Positions 7,359-16,630 of a DNA stretch of 62,273 nucleotides are shown in pieces. The stretch lies in contig JAGXQZ010000064.1 of the NCBI GenBank assembly GCA_018336015.1, positions 1-62,273 on the forward strand, written 5' to 3'. Under the pieces are notes generated by a model. The model was given only the letters and a program-made list of their open reading frames with translations, had not been told where the DNA came from and ran no database searches. Each line of letters begins with the position of its first letter. Position 1 is the first letter of the stretch. Origin of the DNA: Algoriphagus sp. GTDB taxonomy: Bacteria > Bacteroidota > Bacteroidia > Cytophagales > Cyclobacteriaceae. The position numbers and the translations under genes were made by a program.

Positions 7359-10300
7359 ATGAACAAAATCTACCTTTTGATTGTGGCGGCTATGCTGAGC
7401 TTTGCAGTTCAGGCTCAGCAAGTCAACATGGATGTATTTAAATCCATGAAAGCCAGAAGCATCGGTCCAGGCGCCATGAGTGGGCGTATCACGGCAATCG
7501 ATGCAGTCCATGAAAACCCGAATATCATCTACGCAGGATCTGCCTCAGGCGGTCTTTGGAAATCTACCTCAGGTGGGATCACTTGGGAGCCGATTTTCGA
7601 CAATGAGCGGGTGCATTCCATCGGGGCCATTTCCATTTATCAGAAAAACCCAAATGTCATCTGGGTAGGTACCGGAGAAGGCAATCCAAGAAACTCACTC
7701 AACATGGGTTATGGTGTCTATCGCTCTCTCGATGCCGGAAAAACTTGGCAGCTGATGGGGTTGGAAAAAACCCGTGCCATTCACCGAATCATCGTTCATC
7801 CGGATGATCCCAATACCGTTTTCGTAGGAGCAATCGGTTCACCTTGGGGCACTCAGGAGGATCGTGGGGTTTACAAAACCACAGACGGTGGAAAGACTTG
7901 GAAGAAAATCCTTTACGTGGACTCCAAAACCGGTGTAGGCGAAATGATCATGGATCCAAATAATCCGAATAAGATTTTTGTGAACATGTGGGAGCATCGC
8001 AGATACCCTTGGTTTTTTGAATCAGGTGGAGAATCATCCGGTCTCTATGTGACTCAGGATGGTGGCGAAAACTGGAAAAAACTCACCGCCGAAGAAAATG
8101 GAATTCCAAAAGGTAAATTGGGAAGAATGGGCTTGGCAATCTCCAAAGCCAACAGCAATAAGGTGTATGCCTTGATCGAATCTTCCAAAAATGCATTATA
8201 TGTTTCTGAAGACGGAGGCCAAAAATTCAGTATGATCAATGACAAACCTGAAATTGGCGATCGACCTTTCTACTACTTTGAAATCTATGCAGATCCAAAG
8301 AACGAGAATCGTCTTTACACACTATATTCCAGAGTAGGTATTTCTGAAGACGGTGGTAAAAGTTTCCGCGAACTACTTTCTTACGAAGGGGTGCACCCGG
8401 ATCACCACGCTTGGTACATCAATCCAAACGATCCTTCCTTATTGATCAATGGAAACGACGGAGGTCTCAACATCTCTCGTGACATGGGTAAGACTTGGTT
8501 TTTTGCCGAAGGCATCACAGTAGGACAGTTTTACCACATCAATGTAGACAATGAACTTCCATACAATGTCTATGGTGGCATGCAGGACAACGGGTCTTGG
8601 ACAGGACCTGCTTACCTTTGGAGATTAGAAGGCATCAGAAACACTTACTGGCAGGAAGTATCTTTCGGAGACGGTTTTGATGTAGTATCACATCCTTCCA
8701 ACTCACGCTATGGCTACACCATGTCGCAAGGAGGAAATGTAAGCCGATTTGACAAGTTAACTGGTCACAACCGTACGATCCGTCCTACCCATCCGGATAA
8801 AGATGTGTTCTTGAGATTCAACTGGAATGCAGCCATTGCACAAGATCCGCATGATGCGAATACGGTGTATTATGCATCTCAATTCCTTCACAAGTCCACT
8901 GATTCAGGCGAAACTTGGGAGATCATCTCACCGGATTTGACCACGAATGATTCCACCAAGCAGCGTCAGCAAATGACAGGTGGCTTGACCTTTGACATCA
9001 CCGGTGCTGAAAATCACACCACCATCATTGCCATCGCACCTTCTCCGGTAGACAAGAATGTCATTTGGGTGGGTACAGATGATGGCAATCTCCAAGTGAC
9101 AACAGACGGAGGCAAGACCTGGACTAATGTTGCAGCAAAATTGACTGGCCTACCAAAAGCGTCATGGATTCCTCAGGTTCAGGCTTCCAAATACAATGCC
9201 GGTGAAGTATGGGTAGTAGCAAACAACTACCGAAACAATGACTTTGCGGCCTATGCTTACCACAGCTCGGATTTTGGAAAGACCTTTACCAGAATTGCAG
9301 ATGACTCTAAGGTTTGGGGATATACCCTTTCTATCAAGCAAGACACCGAGGAACCTAACTTGGTATTCCTAGGTACTGAATTCGGATTGTACGTTTCATT
9401 CGACAAAGCCAAAACCTGGAACAAATGGGAACACGGCTATCCTAAGGCTGTTTCTACCTACGACATGACCATTCAAGAAAGAGAAGCTGACTTGGTGATT
9501 GGTACCTTTGGTCGTGCGATCTATGTCTTGGATGACATTCGTCCATTGAGAGCTTTTGCTAAAAACGCTGGAAAAGCACCTGCAGGAAAAGTAACTGCAT
9601 TTGCTACTCCTGATGCCTATCAGGCTGAAATCCAGCAACCACATGGAGAGCGCTTCATGGCTTCTGCCAAGTATGCTGGAGAAAACAGACCATTTGGTGG
9701 CCGATTGAGCTTCTATATCAATGACGATAAAGAAAAATTGGATACAGTAACTGTCAAAATCTTCAACGCTGCCGGTGAACAAATCAGAACCTTGAAGTCG
9801 GTTCCTACCAAAGGAGTCAACCGTATGATTTGGAACCTAGACCGCAAGTCTACCGCTGAAATGACCGGTGGATTTGGTGGTGGTGGCCAAGGCGGCGGAA
9901 GAAGCAGAGGTTTCTTCGAACCAAGCGGTGGCGATGCACTTCCAGGTACTTACAAAGTAGTCTTTGAATACGGTGGAGAATCTTCTGAAACTTCGATCAA
10001 GGTTCATGCAGATCCTAGAATTGATCCAAAATTGGCTGATCTCCAAGCCAGAGAAGTCTTCGTCAAAAAAGTCGAGGCACTTTCTTCTGAAGTCACCGCA
10101 GCTACCAGAAAACTGGACGATGCTCAAAAGGTAATCGACAAGGTGAACGCAATGATCAAAGATGTCAAAACCGATGAAGCAAAAGCATTGGAAACCGCAG
10201 CTAAAGACATCAAGAAAAAGTTGGATACCACAAGAGAAGCATTCAACGGTCCAAAAATAGAAGGCCAAGGAATCGTGAGAAGCCTCTACCCTACTACCAT

Positions 10301-10505
10301 GACGCGTCTCTTTGCACCACGCAGCTATGCTAACTCCAGCTATGGCGCTCCGGGTGCTACCGAAGAGCGATTATTAGCTCAGGCAAAACAAGCCGCTGAA
10401 GAGGCAATTGCCAAGGTAAACGCGTTCATGAACGGAGATTGGAAAGCTTTCGAAGAGAAAGTAAAGGCCACCCCAATTGACCTGTTTGAAGCAGTAAAAA
10501 ACTAA
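7359..10505 (+). CDS. Secreted BNR/Asp-box beta-propeller protein (Vps10/sortilin-like)
   Basis: The start is the ATG at 7359, giving 1048 aa with a clean signal peptide (MNKIYLLIVAAML, cleavage after VQAQ); the frame is open further upstream but with no signal sequence. At least ten Asp-box motifs of the form S-x-D-x-G-x-T-W are visible, such as KTTDGGKTWKK, VTQDGGENWKK, ISRDMGKTWFF and VTTDGGKTWTN. They indicate two beta-propellers like those of sortilin/Vps10 and xyloglucanase-type proteins. A glycine-rich linker (GGFGGGGQGGG, near residue 838) separates them from a C-terminal helical, Lys-rich domain. Homologues in Bacteroidota are usually called glycosyl hydrolases, but no catalytic residues can be assigned here. 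A role in binding or in protein turnover is equally possible. Confidence 0.85.
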   Translation: MNKIYLLIVAAMLSFAVQAQQVNMDVFKSMKARSIGPGAMSGRITAIDAVHENPNIIYAGSASGGLWKSTSGGITWEPIFDNERVHSIGAISIYQKNPNVIWVGTGEGNPRNSLNMGYGVYRSLDAGKTWQLMGLEKTRAIHRIIVHPDDPNTVFVGAIGSPWGTQEDRGVYKTTDGGKTWKKILYVDSKTGVGEMIMDPNNPNKIFVNMWEHRRYPWFFESGGESSGLYVTQDGGENWKKLTAEENGIPKGKLGRMGLAISKANSNKVYALIESSKNALYVSEDGGQKFSMINDKPEIGDRPFYYFEIYADPKNENRLYTLYSRVGISEDGGKSFRELLSYEGVHPDHHAWYINPNDPSLLINGNDGGLNISRDMGKTWFFAEGITVGQFYHINVDNELPYNVYGGMQDNGSWTGPAYLWRLEGIRNTYWQEVSFGDGFDVVSHPSNSRYGYTMSQGGNVSRFDKLTGHNRTIRPTHPDKDVFLRFNWNAAIAQDPHDANTVYYASQFLHKSTDSGETWEIISPDLTTNDSTKQRQQMTGGLTFDITGAENHTTIIAIAPSPVDKNVIWVGTDDGNLQVTTDGGKTWTNVAAKLTGLPKASWIPQVQASKYNAGEVWVVANNYRNNDFAAYAYHSSDFGKTFTRIADDSKVWGYTLSIKQDTEEPNLVFLGTEFGLYVSFDKAKTWNKWEHGYPKAVSTYDMTIQEREADLVIGTFGRAIYVLDDIRPLRAFAKNAGKAPAGKVTAFATPDAYQAEIQQPHGERFMASAKYAGENRPFGGRLSFYINDDKEKLDTVTVKIFNAAGEQIRTLKSVPTKGVNRMIWNLDRKSTAEMTGGFGGGGQGGGRSRGFFEPSGGDALPGTYKVVFEYGGESSETSIKVHADPRIDPKLADLQAREVFVKKVEALSSEVTAATRKLDDAQKVIDKVNAMIKDVKTDEAKALETAAKDIKKKLDTTREAFNGPKIEGQGIVRSLYPTTMTRLFAPRSYANSSYGAPGATEERLLAQAKQAAEEAIAKVNAFMNGDWKAFEEKVKATPIDLFEAVKN

Positions 10506-10530
10506 GTTTCTACTCAAATCCATTTAATAA

Positions 10531-10560
10531 AGCATCCCGAAAATCGGGATGCTTTTTTTT
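10531..10560 (+). terminator. Rho-independent terminator
   Basis: AGCATCCCGA (10531-10540), a 3-base AAA loop, TCGGGATGCT (10544-10553), then T7. It lies 25 bp after the stop of the BNR-repeat gene and is a textbook intrinsic terminator. Confidence 0.93.
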
Positions 10561-10590
10561 GTGTTCACCTTTCTTCTAATTTGAGTTCAA

Positions 10591-11871
10591 ATGCAACCTA
10601 CCTCAAAAATCTCCTGGAAAACCGCCGCAGGCCTGGTCATTGCCAACATGATCGGAACGGGTGTCTTCACCAGCCTCGGCTTTCAGCTTGCTGTGGTTCA
10701 AAATACCTGGACCATTCTTATTCTTTGGACACTGGGAGGAGGAATGGCTTTGATTGGGGCTTTGGTCTATGCCGAATTGGGTACTCACTTCCGACGAACC
10801 AGCGGGGATTACATTTTTTTATCAGAAACTATCCATCCCTCCATCGGGTATCTTTATGCATGGGTATCTTTAGTCGTGGGTTTTTCAGCCCCGATAGCCA
10901 TTGCTGCCATGGCAATGAATGATTACCTGAGTCCGCTTTTTGGAGACACTAACCTGCCCGGCTTGTTTTTTCTGCTAGTTGTACCCATCGCGCATATGTT
11001 TTCAGTAAGTCGATCCGCTCAATTCCAAGACTTAATGACCTTGGTCAAGATTCTGTTTGTGCTCGTTTTGATAGTGCTTGGGATTGTTTATGCCAGTGAC
11101 GTGGAGCTTCCGGCTTTAGATTTCTCCGGTTCATGGAAAAATGAAGTCCTTATGCCAGGATTTGCAGTGTCTTTGATCTATGTGTTTTATGCTTATACCG
11201 GTTGGAACTCTGCTGCCTACATCATCGAAGAAGTAGATCAGCCTCAAAAAAACCTGCCAAAGGCTTTGATTTGGGCTACCGTATCGGTGATGGTTATCTA
11301 TATTCTGCTTCAATTGGTCCTACTTAAGCATGCCTCAGTGGATCAACTATCAGGCAAAGTACAGGTGGCAGACATTGCCTTTGGAAATCTTTTTGGTCCT
11401 AAGGGGGCCCTTTGGGTAAGCTTTTTTATAGGGATTCAACTTATCGCTACGATTTCGGGCTATTCATGGGTAGGTCCTCGAGTGACCTATGCGATGGCCA
11501 AAGACTTCAAGCTCTGGAAGCCACTTTCGAAAGTCAATGTCCATGGTATTCCCACTCGAGCCATTATGCTTAATACCTTCATCAGTTTGGTACTTTTTTC
11601 TACGGGATCTTTTGAGCAAGTGATGTTGTATGCAGGATTTGTACTTCAGTTGATGGGAACTGTGACTGTATACTCCTCTTTAAGGATCAAAAAAGAACTA
11701 GGCTTCAGGACACCCTATAAGCCAGTGCTGCAGGTGATTTATTTGATCTTCAGTACCGCAGTAATGGGATATTTGGTTTATGACCGCCCTATGGAAAGCT
11801 TAGCAGGATTAGGGATTTTGGGATTGGGTGGACTGATTTATGCTTTAGACAAGCGGGAAGTTTCGCATTAA
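10591..11871 (+). CDS. APC-superfamily amino acid permease
   Basis: A 426-aa inner-membrane protein with about 12 hydrophobic segments. The N-terminal motif IANMIGTGVFTSLG is the substrate-binding helix 1 signature of the amino acid/polyamine/organocation family, and GWNSAAYIIEEV in the middle corresponds to the conserved helix 6 region. The substrate cannot be read from sequence; related proteins take up amino acids or exchange them. The gene has its own upstream terminator and no co-directional neighbour. Its TAA overlaps the stop of the convergent TspO-like gene in the palindrome TTAA (11868-11871), so the two transcripts overlap at their 3' ends. Confidence 0.88.
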   Translation: MQPTSKISWKTAAGLVIANMIGTGVFTSLGFQLAVVQNTWTILILWTLGGGMALIGALVYAELGTHFRRTSGDYIFLSETIHPSIGYLYAWVSLVVGFSAPIAIAAMAMNDYLSPLFGDTNLPGLFFLLVVPIAHMFSVSRSAQFQDLMTLVKILFVLVLIVLGIVYASDVELPALDFSGSWKNEVLMPGFAVSLIYVFYAYTGWNSAAYIIEEVDQPQKNLPKALIWATVSVMVIYILLQLVLLKHASVDQLSGKVQVADIAFGNLFGPKGALWVSFFIGIQLIATISGYSWVGPRVTYAMAKDFKLWKPLSKVNVHGIPTRAIMLNTFISLVLFSTGSFEQVMLYAGFVLQLMGTVTVYSSLRIKKELGFRTPYKPVLQVIYLIFSTAVMGYLVYDRPMESLAGLGILGLGGLIYALDKREVSH

Positions 11872-12344
11872 CCCTTGTTCATACGAAGCTGACCCAGAAT
11901 AATCATGGTGGCAAAAAACGTCCACACTACAATGGGAAAAACTAAGTAAGAAAGGTTTGCAGACAGGTCTGACACCATACGACCTACCCAAAGGGCAGCC
12001 AAAATCACCACGATATTTCCTGCCAGGCCAAATTTCAAAGCTGAGATGCCGGTTAACTTTTCCAACCCTAAGGTATAATAAGCATAACTCGCACAGATAA
12101 ATGCCAATACCAATGTCATACTTGATAAGTCTTCCGCCTGAATCTGCTCTAGCTTAAATCGCAACAAGGCCAATAGAAAAAAGAGAATCACCCAAACAAT
12201 CGGAATGACAAAGCCTGGCGGCTCAAACCACAATCGCTTGCGAGCTTCATTTCCTTCAAACTTAAGTCCCAAAAAGTAAGCTGGTACATTGGTCAGAAAA
12301 AGAATGGCATAAAACAATAAAAGGTTTAGGAGGAAACTTTGCAT
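11868..12344 (-). CDS. TspO/MBR-like membrane protein
   Basis: A 158-aa protein with five hydrophobic segments. The stretch RLWFEPPGFVIPIVWVILF resembles the TspO/MBR (tryptophan-rich sensory protein) signature around helix 1-2, W-x-P-P-x-x-V-F-x-x-V-W. Family members bind porphyrins and related ligands and affect tetrapyrrole-linked regulation. This copy has few tryptophans compared with Rhodobacter TspO, so it is a divergent member and ligand binding is uncertain. The stop is shared in TTAA with the convergent permease gene. Confidence 0.68.
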   Translation of the reverse strand: MQSFLLNLLLFYAILFLTNVPAYFLGLKFEGNEARKRLWFEPPGFVIPIVWVILFFLLALLRFKLEQIQAEDLSSMTLVLAFICASYAYYTLGLEKLTGISALKFGLAGNIVVILAALWVGRMVSDLSANLSYLVFPIVVWTFFATMIILGQLRMNKG

Positions 12345-12359
12345 AATCTAAAGTAAACT

Positions 12360-12394
12360 AAAAAGCTGACGTTCGTTTCGAAAATCAGCTTTTT
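12360..12394 (-). terminator. Bidirectional-looking terminator after the DinB-like gene
   Basis: AAAAGCTGA (12361-12369) pairs with TCAGCTTTT (12385-12393) around a 15-base loop, with a T-run on the minus strand. It lies about 28 bp past the stop of the leftward DinB-like gene. Confidence 0.7.
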
Positions 12395-12421
12395 CATGTC
12401 ACTTTAACAAAATTTGATACC

Positions 12422-12865
12422 TCATTCAATCATCCTTCGATGATAGTTGATCTGTCCCAGATGGTAGTTGAAATGACCATACAAGTGAATCAAGAAATAT
12501 CCTATACTCATGGGATAGCCAAAAAAGGCATGAAGAGAGGTATCGCTTAATCGCTCTTCCGGAAAATTCAAAAGCGACATTTCCACTATTCTTTTCACCT
12601 CCTGCAATTCTTGAAGGATTCCTTCTCTTGGTTCACCTTTGGCACCAAACTCCCGTTCGCGATTTCGCTCATAGGGAAATCCACCCAAATCCAAGCCTAC
12701 AAAGTGCCTGAGATTACCAATCAGATGAAGGGCAAGATTTCCAGATGAATTAGCAATCTGATGATCTACAAGCCAAATAGAATGTTCACTGGAGTAGCTC
12801 AAAAGCTCTTGTTCAAGCTTAGTTAAATCTCTCTGAAACAAGAGATTGAGTTCTTCTAATTTCAT
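12422..12865 (-). CDS. DinB-superfamily protein
   Basis: A 147-aa all-helical protein of the DinB/YfiT metalloenzyme fold. Histidines expected as metal ligands are visible in HLIGNLRHF and near the C-terminus in HLYGHFNYHLGQINYH. Members of the fold include thiol-dependent transferases (mycothiol- or bacillithiol-using enzymes) and damage-inducible proteins; most Bacteroidota members are uncharacterised. The start codon overlaps the stop of the upstream muramidase gene (ATGA), so the two are translated together, although no functional link between them is known to me. Confidence 0.8.
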   Translation of the reverse strand: MKLEELNLLFQRDLTKLEQELLSYSSEHSIWLVDHQIANSSGNLALHLIGNLRHFVGLDLGGFPYERNREREFGAKGEPREGILQELQEVKRIVEMSLLNFPEERLSDTSLHAFFGYPMSIGYFLIHLYGHFNYHLGQINYHRRMIE

Positions 12866-13692
12866 GGTCGGTTGAGGTGTTTTCGATAAGCAGCTTCAAG
12901 CTTGGTATCGTACTTGTTTTGGGCGAAAAGGGGCCCGTTATAGCAATTGGCAAACTTTGCCCAGTTTTTTGTCTTCAAATGGGTAATACAGCCAAAGGCA
13001 TTAATGTATCTACCAAAGGCCTCCAACTGATTTCGTTCGTGGATGTACATCTGATCCACAAACTCTTTAATGGATGCATATCCAAGCTTTTTAAAATGAA
13101 AACCCATAATTTGATAACTTCCCCAGGAAGCTGAAGCTAATGCAGCTTCACGCACTTTTGGGTCAGGAAGAAGATTTGCGGCTTTTTCAAGTCGGTCGTA
13201 TTCTCTTGGGCCACCTACGTAGTGGGTCTTGGTCCATTTTGGATAGAGTACGTCTGCATTGGAAGGATTTGAGATCAAACTCGGGTTGATCCCTCTTTCT
13301 TTGAGCTGATTCCAGAAAATGTGACCTTCAAAAAGGATCTTAGGCTTTCCATCCATCAAAAATCCCTTTCCACTGCTTTCGACTTCATTGACTGCTTTGA
13401 CAGCTGCAAGCTGGAGTTGATGTTTTTGAGCAAAGTCCATGAGATCCTGCTCACCGAGAAACTTGTCTCCCAAAACCTGGGCTGGCTTGGTTTTCTCATT
13501 GAGCAAGGTCCAGGTTTTAACTCCTACTTCCCCATCAACGACCAATCCGTTTTTTTGCTGAAAGTCCCTTACCGCATTTTCTGTGATTGTCCCAAAGTAA
13601 CCTGTAGCTGGGATTGGGTAGCCGAGTTTTCCCAAAAGTTCCTGAAGGTACGAGACAAAAGAACCACTTGATTTAAGCTTTAAATTTTGCAT
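12862..13692 (-). CDS. Peptidoglycan-binding N-acetylmuramidase
   Basis: A 276-aa protein with an N-terminal PG_binding_1 domain (residues about 5-65, with ATGYFGTITENAVRDFQ and the DGEVGVKTW motif) followed by an N-acetylmuramidase domain of the PF11860 family, seen in VNEVESSGKGF, KILFEGHIFW and ASWGSYQIMGF. The glutamate in NEVESSG is a plausible catalytic acid. Such two-domain enzymes are common as phage endolysins and as cellular wall hydrolases. There is no signal peptide, which is unusual for a housekeeping wall enzyme and normal for an endolysin needing a holin or a non-classical export route. No other phage gene is nearby, so a domesticated lysin is possible. Confidence 0.85.
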   Translation of the reverse strand: MQNLKLKSSGSFVSYLQELLGKLGYPIPATGYFGTITENAVRDFQQKNGLVVDGEVGVKTWTLLNEKTKPAQVLGDKFLGEQDLMDFAQKHQLQLAAVKAVNEVESSGKGFLMDGKPKILFEGHIFWNQLKERGINPSLISNPSNADVLYPKWTKTHYVGGPREYDRLEKAANLLPDPKVREAALASASWGSYQIMGFHFKKLGYASIKEFVDQMYIHERNQLEAFGRYINAFGCITHLKTKNWAKFANCYNGPLFAQNKYDTKLEAAYRKHLNRP

Positions 13693-13713
13693 AATGTGCT
13701 GGTTTTAAAAATG

Positions 13714-13744
13714 AAAAGTACTTCAAGATACCTGAAGTACTTTT
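13714..13744 (-). terminator. Terminator after the DEAD-box helicase gene
   Basis: AAAAGTACTTCA (13714-13725) and TGAAGTACTTTT (13733-13744) form a perfect 12-bp stem with a 7-base loop. It lies 26 bp beyond the leftward helicase stop and separates it from the muramidase gene. Confidence 0.8.
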
Positions 13745-13770
13745 TAAAAACCAATAGCTACATTCTATTT

Positions 13771-15138
13771 TTAAGGCTCGATCACATTCTTTCTTTGGCT
13801 GTATTTGCTCGGCTTTGATTCTGGCCTTGAAGCTGAATTTTCCACCGACTGATCCGATTTTGGAGCTCTTGTTTCAGGTCTTGGCTTTTGATGCTCTCGA
13901 GGGGTTTCTGAAGCCAGACCGCTTGGCTTTTTCTTCTTTTTCTTTTTCTTGTTTCGATCCGGAGCAGCAGAAGAAAAATCCTTTTTAGGCTTATCTCCAG
14001 CATATTCGGGGCCTTTTTCCATGGATTCGGGAAGTGGATTTTGAGTCACACTCATTCCGATCAACTTCTCTATCCGGACAAACTTGTGTTGGTCTTTTGG
14101 ATTGACAAAAGTGATGGCCTCTCCTTCTTTGTCAGCCCGGGCTGTTCTTCCTACGCGATGCACATAGTCTTCAGGATCACTTGGCGTGTCGTAATTGATC
14201 ACCAACTCGATTCCAACCACATCAATACCTCTGGAAATGATATCTGTACCAATCAAAATTTTAACAGCCTTATTTTTAAAGGCTGACATGATCTTTTCGC
14301 GTTCCATCTGCTCGAGGTCTGAGTGAAATGCTTCCACGTCAAATCCTTTTTTCAGCACTTTGTACAATGCCTTGACCTTATCCTTGGTCGAGCAGAAAAT
14401 GATTACTGCCTCATATTGCTTTTGGGATAGGATGTGACGAACCAATTCTTCTTTTTGCGTGTCGTAAACCGAATACATGGATTGAGTCACACCCTCTGCC
14501 GTCTTTCCGATTGCAATAGAAATCTCCTCCGGTTTATTGAGGATCTTCATGCTAAACTGACGGATTTTTGGAGGCATCGTAGCCGAAAACAAAATCGTTT
14601 GACGCTTTTGTGGTAGGTAATTGACGATTTTCAGGATGTCATCGGAAAAGCCCATATCCATCATGCGGTCCGCCTCATCAAGCACCAAATGCTCTAAAGT
14701 GCTGAGATCCATTTTTCCTCCTGCTAGCAAGGCAATAAGGCGACCTGGAGTAGCCACTACGATTTCTGCACCTGTTTCAAGAGCCTTTTTCTGCTGCTCC
14801 CAAATGACCCCGTCACCACCACCGTAGATAGGAACAGAACTTACTCCCAAAAAATAGGAAAAACCCTGGATCTGCTGATCAATTTGAATAGCGAGCTCGC
14901 GGGTAGGTGCCAAAATCAGGGTATTCAGCGTACTCGAACCTGATTTGGATATTTTGTTGAGGATCGGAAGGACAAAAGCTGCTGTTTTGCCGGTACCCGT
15001 TTGAGCACAGGCAATGAGATCTTTACCTTCAAGAATGACCGGAATGGCCATTTGCTGTATCGGGGTGGGTTGATCAAAACCCATGGCATCGAGTCCTTCC
15101 TGGAGAGAGGACTCAAAATTAAAGGACTGAAAATTCAA
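13771..15138 (-). CDS. DEAD-box ATP-dependent RNA helicase (RhlE-like)
   Basis: A 455-aa helicase with the full motif set: Q-motif (FDQPTPIQ), motif I AQTGTGKT, Ia PTRELA, GG, II DEAD, III SAT, and VI HRVGRTAR. The C-terminal tail of about 85 residues is basic and low-complexity (a run of Lys followed by Pro/Ser/Arg-rich sequence), as in RhlE-type helicases, and likely binds RNA. The role would be RNA remodelling in ribosome assembly or decay, often cold-induced in this phylum. It has its own terminator. Identification is certain at family level; assignment to RhlE, DeaD or another subgroup is not. Confidence 0.93.
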   Translation of the reverse strand: MNFQSFNFESSLQEGLDAMGFDQPTPIQQMAIPVILEGKDLIACAQTGTGKTAAFVLPILNKISKSGSSTLNTLILAPTRELAIQIDQQIQGFSYFLGVSSVPIYGGGDGVIWEQQKKALETGAEIVVATPGRLIALLAGGKMDLSTLEHLVLDEADRMMDMGFSDDILKIVNYLPQKRQTILFSATMPPKIRQFSMKILNKPEEISIAIGKTAEGVTQSMYSVYDTQKEELVRHILSQKQYEAVIIFCSTKDKVKALYKVLKKGFDVEAFHSDLEQMEREKIMSAFKNKAVKILIGTDIISRGIDVVGIELVINYDTPSDPEDYVHRVGRTARADKEGEAITFVNPKDQHKFVRIEKLIGMSVTQNPLPESMEKGPEYAGDKPKKDFSSAAPDRNKKKKKKKKPSGLASETPREHQKPRPETRAPKSDQSVENSASRPESKPSKYSQRKNVIEP

Positions 15139-15372
15139 TTTAAGGTGATTTTATTAGGTAAAAAGGAATCGGCAAAACACCGATCGATCAAATATACAGG
15201 ATTTTAGCTGAAGTTAAGCGGGAAGTATTTCTTGAAAGATGCCTCGATAGGTAAGCATCTATTCGCATCAGAAAGGATAACTTGAAGGATATTTTTCATT
15301 TTTTCTCCTCCACACAAATCCATTAGCATACCGGGAGAGTTTGGTTTATATTAAAGTTCTGTAAAACCAACC

Positions 15373-16437
15373 ATGAAAGCTGACTTGTTTTTCAATCGCC
15401 AATTAATTGCCTTTCTTCTTTTTCTATTCTCTTACTTGGGTGCCTATTCTCAAACCTTTACTATCCAAGGAAGAGTCTTAGATGCCGACACGCAAGAATT
15501 TATCGAAGGGGCGACAATAACCTTGAGAAACACTCAATTCGGAGACTTAAGTGGGGCCACCGGCAACTTTTCACTTAAAGGAATCACAGCAGAAAAATAC
15601 ACCTTAGCCATTACCATGTCGGGGTATAATCTCTATGAAAAGGTTGTCAGAATCAGCAGTGACCTCAACTTGGGCAATTTGTATTTAGTCAAATTCGGCA
15701 GCGAAGGAACAGGCGCTGCTTTGCAAAAAACCATCCGAAGCACGAATGTAAGCCGCTTGCTCGTGGAGAGGCCCAATTTTATAGGAGGGAATATGTTTTA
15801 CGGAATCCCTCCCGAACCCAAAAAAGTGGAAGGCAATTTTTACCTCGATAAAAAATGGAATCTAGCCTCTATCCTTCTTTACAAAGATCAGCAAGTACTC
15901 GAAAATTACAGAGTACGATATAACATCAACGCCAACCAATTTGAACTGCTGGAACCCGAAACCCTTCAAGTGACAACGCTGCAAGGGTTGCGAGTTCAAA
16001 ACATAGTGTGGATGGACAGCAGCTATAAAGTCCCTCGCTACTTTGTGAATGGGATGGATTTCAGAGATGAGGGCGCTCCTATTTTGGGATTTTTTGAAGT
16101 GCTTGTCGAAGGGGAATTACCATTGATGCGAAGAACACTTGCGGTTTTCAAGGAATCCAACTACAATGTGGCTCTGATGGTGGGCAACCGGAACGATCAG
16201 ATTGTGAAGCGAAATGTGTATTACTTCTTGAGAGGAAAGGACATGTTTGAAGTACCCAAAAAACGGAAGGAGTTTTTCCTGATTTTTGGGGACAAAGCAG
16301 CCGAAATGGAAGCCTTCGCAGAAGAAAATCAAATTGACCTCAAAGTAGCAGGATCTATCTTTCAGGTCTTCACCTACTACAATTCCCAATTTCCCGGATT
16401 TGTGCCCATCATGAGTCAACTCATGGACGAAAAATAA
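15373..16437 (+). CDS. Exported carboxypeptidase-regulatory-like domain protein
   Basis: A 354-aa protein with a signal peptide ending at AYSQ. Residues about 25-105 form a CarboxypepD_reg-like beta-sandwich (FTIQGRVLDADTQEFIEGA, GATGNFSLKGI), the same domain that sits at the N-terminus of SusC-type receptors. The rest (KVEGNFYLDKKWNLASI onwards) shows no motif I recognise. Here the domain is not followed by a TonB plug and barrel, so this is a stand-alone periplasmic or surface protein of unknown role. Downstream is the duplicated structured leader of the gamma-glutamyltransferase gene. Confidence 0.72.
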   Translation: MKADLFFNRQLIAFLLFLFSYLGAYSQTFTIQGRVLDADTQEFIEGATITLRNTQFGDLSGATGNFSLKGITAEKYTLAITMSGYNLYEKVVRISSDLNLGNLYLVKFGSEGTGAALQKTIRSTNVSRLLVERPNFIGGNMFYGIPPEPKKVEGNFYLDKKWNLASILLYKDQQVLENYRVRYNINANQFELLEPETLQVTTLQGLRVQNIVWMDSSYKVPRYFVNGMDFRDEGAPILGFFEVLVEGELPLMRRTLAVFKESNYNVALMVGNRNDQIVKRNVYYFLRGKDMFEVPKKRKEFFLIFGDKAAEMEAFAEENQIDLKVAGSIFQVFTYYNSQFPGFVPIMSQLMDEK

Positions 16438-16452
16438 ACCCCAATCTTCACC

Positions 16453-16627
16453 CACATGAAATGCCCATAAGAAGGGCTTCTCACACAGGGAAATGATTAA
16501 TCAGGGCATTCCATGTGGCATATTAAAATCAAATTATAAACACATGAAATGCCCTTAAGAATGGCTTCTCACACAGGGAAATGATTAATCAGGCATTCCA
16601 TGTGGCATATTAAAATCAAATTATAAA
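16453..16627 (+). repeat. Tandem duplicated stem-loop leader (88 + 87 bp)
   Basis: Copy 1 (16453-16540) and copy 2 (16541-16627) differ at only a few positions (a/t, g/t and one lost g). Each opens with cacATGAAATGCCC and contains the near-complement GGGCATTCCATGT about 38 bases later (16454-16466 with 16504-16516; 16542-16554 with 16592-16603), so each copy can fold into a stem of about 13 bp that hides its ATG. Inside copy 1 is a second palindrome, AGAAGGGCTTCT (16470-16481). The 3' end of each copy reads into cacATGAAA, and for copy 2 that ATG is the real gene start at 16631. Each copy's own ATG opens a four-codon frame (Met-Lys-Cys-Pro-stop). Confidence 0.9.
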
Positions 16628-16630
16628 CAC

